A stretch of 64,000 bases of DNA from assembly GCA_020746835.1 (NCBI GenBank), contig JAGPNK010000010.1, positions 1,612,001 to 1,676,000 of the forward strand. Direction: 5' to 3'. The notes below the pieces were generated by a model, which saw nothing but the letters and a program-made list of their open reading frames with translations, made no database searches and was not told the DNA's origin. Source of the DNA: Stachybotrys elegans. Taxonomy: Eukaryota; Ascomycota; Sordariomycetes; Hypocreales; Stachybotryaceae. Shown here in pieces: positions 57,996 through 64,000 of this stretch (position 1 is the stretch's first letter; each line of letters opens with the position of its first letter). The translations under genes and the position numbers were made by a program.

Positions 57996-59596
57996 TTACA
58001 GATCGTGGCCGCATCCCAGATGTCTCTCGCCCAGAGCCTCAAGCTCCTCGATGTTGAGGATGCTGCGCCCAACCAGCGACCTCATGCTCAGCGTCTCGTT
58101 GATGATCTGCTTGGGGATGAGGTCCTGACCCTCCATGGACAGGATAGACACCATGTGGGCAGCCGCCTTGGCGTTGGCCGTGATGGTCTCGGGCGTGGGG
58201 TTCTCAATGGTGTCGCAGACCTGGTGGTAGCAAGGGTCCTGGGCGACCGCGGTACCGGTGTTGAGGAAGCCAAAGGGCTTGTTGAGGATGCCCCAGAACG
58301 AGGCATAGTCGCTGCCGTTGGTCAGGATGGCGGGGGTCGTCTCCAGACCCTGGCTGGCGAAGTAGTCAAGGTAGATCTGCTGGATAACCTCGGATCCGGA
58401 GGGAGCAACGGAGCCGTGGGCCCTGCCGTCGTTGTCGCTGACGCCAAAGTATCCCTTGGAGACCATGTCGTAGTTGAGGTACGCTAGAAGGTTGTTCACC
58501 TCGGACACCTCGAGGTTGGAGCAGTAGTACTCGGAGCCCAACAGGCCGTTCTCCTCAGCACCCCACCAGGCGAATCGGAGCTTGTTCTTGAAGCGGTAGT
58601 TTTGCACAGCCTTGAAGACCTCGAGAATCAGGCTGGTACCAGAAGCATCGTCGCTGCAAAGCTGTCAGTTAACCATTGCGCCAAACACCGTCCCGCCCGC
58701 TGCGACTTACTTGATACCAGGGCCGGCCTGGACGGAATCCAGATGGGCGCCGAGCATGATGACATTGTGAGGGTCGCCCTCCTCAGTCTCGACAAAGACG
58801 TTTTGGGTGATTCTCTCTTCGACAATCTGGACGTGCTGGAAGTGGGCCTCGACCGTCTCGCCCGCGGTGATGCGCTCCGCGAGTCTCTGGCCGTCTACCA
58901 GGCGGATAAAACCGGCGGGGACGAAAGCGTCCATGTCGACCTCGCCGAGAGAACCTGCAGTCGGGAGCGTGGTCAGGTCGTGGTAGATGATGACTCCTGC
59001 TGCGCCAGCCTGGGCAGCAGGTCGGACACGGCCGGCCAGCGTGCCACCGGTAGGGCAGCGGAAACGCTGGGTCAGGACAATCTTGCCGGCTACATCGAGG
59101 CCGCCATAGCTGGCAGGGTCGCATCCTGCCGCACCGGCCGGTCCGAGGACGAGCTCGGCGGTGATGCCCTCCTCGGGGGTCGAGGGCGAGTAGGTGAGGC
59201 CGTAGATGTAAAAGTCCTCCTCGTCGACCTGGAGGCTGACGGACACGACCTGACCGAACCAGGCGGGAAAGTCCTGCTTCCAGGCTCGGGTGCCGTTGAC
59301 GTTGGAGATGTGGCTCCAGACGTAGTCAACCGAGGCGGCGAAGCCGGGCAGACCGAAGGCGCGGTTTCCGTTGCCGAACTCATAGGCGATGTCGTTGAGG
59401 GCCTCGAGATGGGACCAGAGACTGGAGGGATGTGAGCCAACGGCGGTGTCAATTGGCTGTGGCACAAAGATTGATTGACTTACCCTTCGGTTGTGATGTC
59501 GGCCTGGATCTTGTCCGAGTCAATCTTGGGCTTGCATGTCGCGGCAGCAGCTGCGGAAGCCAGCGACAGAAGCGTCGTGCTCGACGAGACCTTCAT
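57996..59596 (-). CDS. LAP2: Secreted M28 aminopeptidase (Lap2-type)
   Basis: Three exons, 59596-59484, 59421-58711 and 58653-57996; 493 residues, phases exact. A signal peptide (MKVSSSTTLLSLASAAAAT) is followed by a helical start (LWSHLEALNDIAYEFGNGNR), a protease-associated (PA) domain at about residues 130-230 (VLTQRFRCPTGGTLAGRV), and the M28 di-zinc peptidase core. Zinc and catalytic motifs are GAHLDSV, the Asp of GINDDASGTS made by splicing, AEENGLLGSEYY with the paired Glu, LNYDMVSKG, and the final His in PCYHQVCDT. Length matches the roughly 495-residue fungal leucine aminopeptidase 2 / vacuolar aminopeptidase Y group. It removes N-terminal residues from peptides outside the cell, for nutrition. 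The symbol follows Lap2 usage; a close paralogue such as aminopeptidase Y is the alternative. Confidence 0.93.
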
Positions 59597-62500
59597 GATG
59601 ACGAATTGGCGCGTTGACGTCCGAGGGAAGAGAGGTCAATGGGGAGAAGAAGAGGAGGAGTGGCACACCGAAGCCGTCACCGGAGGGTTGCCAGGGAGTA
59701 TTAATACGATTGCCATGACCGCCTTGCCTTCGCCACCTTGCTATCGCCATCCCAGCCCCAGCAACAGAAATTTTCAGTGTCCACGCGTAAACAACAACGG
59801 CCCTGGGGAACCTTTGCACCGCGATAGTGATCCTGCTTGACCACCTGCTGCTTTCGGGCGGCTAGATGAGATGCCAAGACGTCCAGGCCGATAAAGCTCT
59901 TGGAGAATGGCGGGGTTCGTCCCCATTCTCGCCCTACAAGACGAGGAGAGCCCCTGTTTTCCACCTACTCACCAACCGTCTGCCCTCTCTCCCTGGCATT
60001 GGGGCTGGGAAGAAGGTTGGCTGCAGCCATGGCGTAAATAACCGACTTGACGTCCCACTGCACTGATTAGGCAGGTAAGTGGAATTGTGCGCACCGCGTA
60101 ATTCTAGGCATTGCACATGTGAATTATGCATTTGCATTCGGGACAGTGAAGCAAGACTGGATGGTAAGAAACGGCGAGTTTTGTTGCACCGTCCCGAAGT
60201 CTGCTGCTCAATTGAGGCTGAGGCTACCCGGTAGCTTATCCAAGTTCCGAGACAAGCCTCACGATCTGTCACAAATTTATGGATCGATCGGAAAGGGTGG
60301 CTTGCGGGTTAGGGCGGGATGGATGGATCTGTCAGTTGATGGAATGTGGCGTTCTGCTACTTGCGTTAGCTGAAACATGAGATGAACTATCATCTACGTA
60401 TGGGAATGACTGGTCCTTCTAGAAGGATGGGATGGGCTGGAATACGGCAAATGGAAGAATCTGGACAACCAGGCCGACTGGATGCTCTTGCGCAAGATCT
60501 CGGTTTCGCCTTTGTGTGCTTAAAATAAAAGCTTGTCCATGGTGTTTATGATGCACTGATGACTTGTTGCCTTTCTATGGGAGGGAGCATGCTTAATAGA
60601 AGCAGCCTTCATTCCGGCATACGAGATTGACTTGGTATTCAAGGAGCTACCCTGTACAAGGCTGTAGAATGTAGCAGAGGGTATGATAAAGTAGGTGCGT
60701 GCAGTGAGGGGAAAAGAACAATAGTGTATGCGAACAATAATGGTTGCCCTGCTGCCTGCAGGACCAAAGAACAGAGTCAAACAATGAAGGGATTGTCAGA
60801 CTACTGACAACACCCATGTAGCAGAGGGCACATCGTTCACATCTTATGACATGAACAAGAGTGGAATGCTTGCTCGCATTGCAAACTATGAACAACTCAT
60901 GTTAGCTCTCTAGTAGGGATATTCAGTAACGGATGCCTGCTTGCCACAGGAAAGATTGACACAGAAAGGTGAATCGTGCTGTTATGATTAGCATAGTACT
61001 TGGTTGCTACAAAGCAGACTCATAAGATGCGCGATGCATTACTAACGCACAAGTGGTTGTTTCTGTGCTAAGATGAGGTTGCCGGGTCCATATCTGGGAA
61101 CCATTATGAGGTTCATTATGATATAGGAGACCCAAGTCTCTTGATGGTATCCTTACAGGTCAATAGTCTTGTTATGAGCCGACGATGACTTCCTCCGTAC
61201 CCAATTTAACTTACTGGCATAATTGATTTCACCTACGCGTCAATTTGGCGCTCGAAACTGCAAGGAGGAATGTTGACCACTTCAAAGAGATAGTGGTGAG
61301 AATGAAATTGTGACATACCAAGTCAACTTGCAATCCTCCGTCACCAGAGGTATGTTCTATATACGGCAATGCTTTCCCTCATAGTACTTATGACCTTGAT
61401 AATTATTACCGGGTGCCTTAGGAACCAAGAGACGTGTGTATAAATCGTCTAGGCTAACATATGATTTGCTGTAGTCCTCATCGTCATCGCGAAGCAAATC
61501 ATATTGCAAGGACAAACATGATATCAAGCCAAATACATTACACAGCTAAAGCTGACAAATATGCTGATGTCGTGAGTTGCCTTGAGCCATCAGTGATATC
61601 TATCTCAAGCTTGGCCAGATTTTCGAAACGCCCACGAAAGCTGCTGACGTACGTTGGAGTTCAAGAGAAAGATAGAGTAATAAGCAAGGTGTCTTTGTTA
61701 ACCTCTGTGAATCATTTTCCAGGCACATTTGTCCTTGGTATGTTGAACCTTTGAAGTGAGAGAAATCTACGCCGGTTGTCGACTGTGTATCTGTACAAGC
61801 AAATCTATCGAGGATCCATTTAGTCTGGATTGGACGCATGGCATATGGCCTGCAAGATGGACTAGTAGTTGACTGGCACGGCCCATTGCCCTTGATCGCT
61901 GCCAAGTCTTTCGGTAGTCCAGATGGAACTATTGGGTTGCTAAGGACAGTGGTGAGAGAATCCAGCCATAACATAGTTTTGCTAACATGTCCGGTATGGG
62001 AAGCCAATGATACGGCCGGAATATGTGTTGTACGCTGATCTATCTGGCTTTGATGTTCCCAACCTACAACATGGACAAACAATATGTATGATTCATTCGA
62101 TCAATTTCATCATGCAACTGTAACGATACGCCCCCATAACCTTCAACAGGCCAGCTTAAGCAGAGCTAGAGCAGGAATAGAGGCCCTTTGCATCACTCAC
62201 TCTTTTCTTTGAACCCTGGGTGCTTGGATCAGTATTCTGCCGCGAATCCTGAAACAGTCACCCTATCCAGCCACCACTTTGCTGCAACAGAACACCCAGC
62301 TGTAACTCTACACCGTGAGAACCGCAACTCTACACCGCTGTGGCACGGGCACCTGAAACCCCCAGCTCAACACATCAGCCTTACTCATCCCCATTTCACA
62401 CATAATCACAATATCGCGCCTAGCCTTGCGACTTCTTCGCCAACAAACCGGCACACCCATAACCGAACCCAGGCCGCGTTACTGCCGAGCTCCCAGCAAA

Positions 62501-64000
62501 CGCCCTGCCCTGCTTACTCGCCCAGCGCAAAACAACAATGGAATCAAGAGGCGAGGCATACAGAGCCTTGGGTCTGGCCCCCAAGCGGTACTCCGGGTTC
62601 CATACTCGGGCTCTCTGAAGCCCTGTTCACCTCATCAGCATGGGCCAACAGGCAGAGAACTGTTTGCTCTTTGCCCGGTGAATTTGTCCGCTTTAGGGCT
62701 CCAGAACCACTCCCCAGGGTGGAGGAGGGATGGAGGGGTGGGTATGTGTTGATGGGCGTGTAGAGAGAGAAACATCGTCATATGGATCCCCCATGCTTCC
62801 CCTCCTCAGCGATCAGAGGGAGTGTGGTATGCAATAATGCAACAGTGCTATCGACGTCGGTGCCAGGGAAAGAGATGCTGGAGGGCTAGGGCTTACGGTG
62901 TGTGCCTTGACATACCGGGTTCCTCCCCCCCTTTCCCGTCTCCCACTCCTCCAGGACGACAGAACGAGCCTGTTGCATGCCACTTCAAAGCGCAGGTGAG
63001 ATGCTAATTACTCCTCAACGAGTTCGGGGGATGGTGGGGAGGGTGTGATGGATCGTCGATACTCCCGCTCACCTACCACCAACGATGCCCATATCGTACC
63101 ATATCCACATGTGTACGCATACATCACTCCCAAGGACAGACGCCGTTTACCCCCTTGGGTGCCACGCCCAACCAAATATAGGAGCCAAGCGCGAGTTTCT
63201 CCTTCTCTTGGCCTAGACGCCTCCCCCTTCGGCAAGTCTACCGCATCCTTTGCGCAGACACCCACGGGGACCACTTATGGACTTCGCTGGCTCCCGTGCC
63301 TCTCCCCGCGTTGGGTTCGATGGTTCACCCACGCCTAAAAGGACAGCCAAGAGGGAAGTTCCGCGCTCTGCGTTTACCAAGCGCTCATCGATTCCGTCTC
63401 TTACTCGCACGCCCCCCCCATGATGTCAGGGTCCCCGAAAAGGAACGGCATGCGTGGTCCAAGGACAGCGAAGCACGGATCATGTTCGCATGGAGAAACG
63501 CTACGGGGCTTTTGGGATGGGATGGGCTGGCAGATCCAGATCCCCTCGGTCACTAACCGGCAGTTGAGGAGGGCAGTTCCCGATTTATATTGTCCTTGCG
63601 GTGAACTCGATGCGGAAAGCGTAGCCCAGGCTTCACACCGGGCAGCGACTCATGCAGGGCATCTAGGCCAGATGTGTTCGCGGCCATACGCTCCGTCTGA
63701 CGCCGCTCATCGGTCCTTTCCTGCCGTGGAAAGGAAAAAAAAAAAAGGCCGCAGCGTCGAGGCTGCGCAGGTTGATGAGGATGACTGTGTGCTTTGTCAT
63801 GGGAATTGTTGGCTCAGCTCGTTTATGTCTGTCTCAGCTTGAGCAGCTAGGCGTCAGTCAGCAATGAACTGCTTCTTTCGTCACTCATACAAGCTTGGGG
63901 CGTGTGTGTCCGATGACGGTCGGTAAACAGTAAGCACTGTCGACTTGGCCAGAGGATATCTCCCCGTCTGCTCCTCTCTCTGACGATTGAGATCCGGGAA
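59597..64000. other. 4.4-kb right end without a supported gene
   Basis: The first 0.3 kb is the aminopeptidase promoter. Beyond it, 60.5-62.1 kb is AT-richer and has only short frames; the longest, 61,600-62,082 minus (160 codons), has no recognisable motif. From 62.2 kb GC content rises and frames of 60-190 codons appear on the plus strand, without domains. A run of 12 A lies at about 63,736. I make no gene call here. Confidence 0.5.

Noticed and set aside
61600..62082. 160-codon minus-strand frame near the right end
   Set aside because: No recognisable motif, AT-richer surroundings and no plausible partner exons; not enough to call a gene.
62188..63842. Series of plus-strand frames of 60-191 codons
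   Set aside because: Low-complexity composition, no domain and no consistent splicing between them.

Overview
The window reads as nuclear DNA of a filamentous ascomycete, most likely a Sordariomycete. Genes carry short introns (about 46-175 bp) with GT..AG ends. The identifiable proteins are a Zn2Cys6 regulator, a HET-domain protein, a PTH11/SAT4-type rhodopsin-domain membrane protein, a fungal NLR-like protein, CDC24, VPS60, RTT106, VFA1 and mitochondrial MRP10. Exon structures were derived by hand; for nearly every gene the exon lengths and codon phases close exactly, which is the main support for the splice sites given.

Layout. 0.9-10.3 kb is an accessory-type stretch: a Zn2Cys6 factor divergent from a secreted flavin amine oxidase, a convergent SDR, a rhodopsin-domain membrane protein and a small secreted lysozyme-like protein. 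12.0-17.7 kb holds a divergent pair, an NLR-like protein with a degenerate nucleotide-binding region and a 1011-residue AAA ATPase. 18.3-19.7 kb is a very GC-rich type II membrane protein resembling a glycosyltransferase. 19.7-26.5 kb is mostly non-coding and rich in microsatellites, with one small conserved gene at 21.6-21.9 kb. 26.5-29.9 kb is a HET-domain gene interrupted by a frameshift. At about 30.7-31.0 kb lies a decayed copy of part of the amine oxidase, including intron sequence. 31.3-35.4 kb is a long low-complexity nuclear protein, also frameshifted near its end.

From 36 kb the content turns to housekeeping genes: VPS60 (ESCRT-III), an F-box/WD40 protein, about 6 kb without a recognisable gene, CDC24 (46.4-49.6 kb), MRP10, a small basic membrane protein, a secreted protein-arginine deiminase (52.7-54.6 kb), RTT106, VFA1 and a secreted M28 aminopeptidase. 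The last 4.4 kb has no gene I can support.

Points most worth following are the fungal arginine deiminase with its catalytic set intact, the NLR-like/AAA divergent pair, the amine oxidase relic with C-to-T/G-to-A decay, and two genes each broken by what looks like one missing base in a C/G run. No CRISPR, intact transposon, rRNA or convincing tRNA was seen. Nothing here proves a wholly new system.
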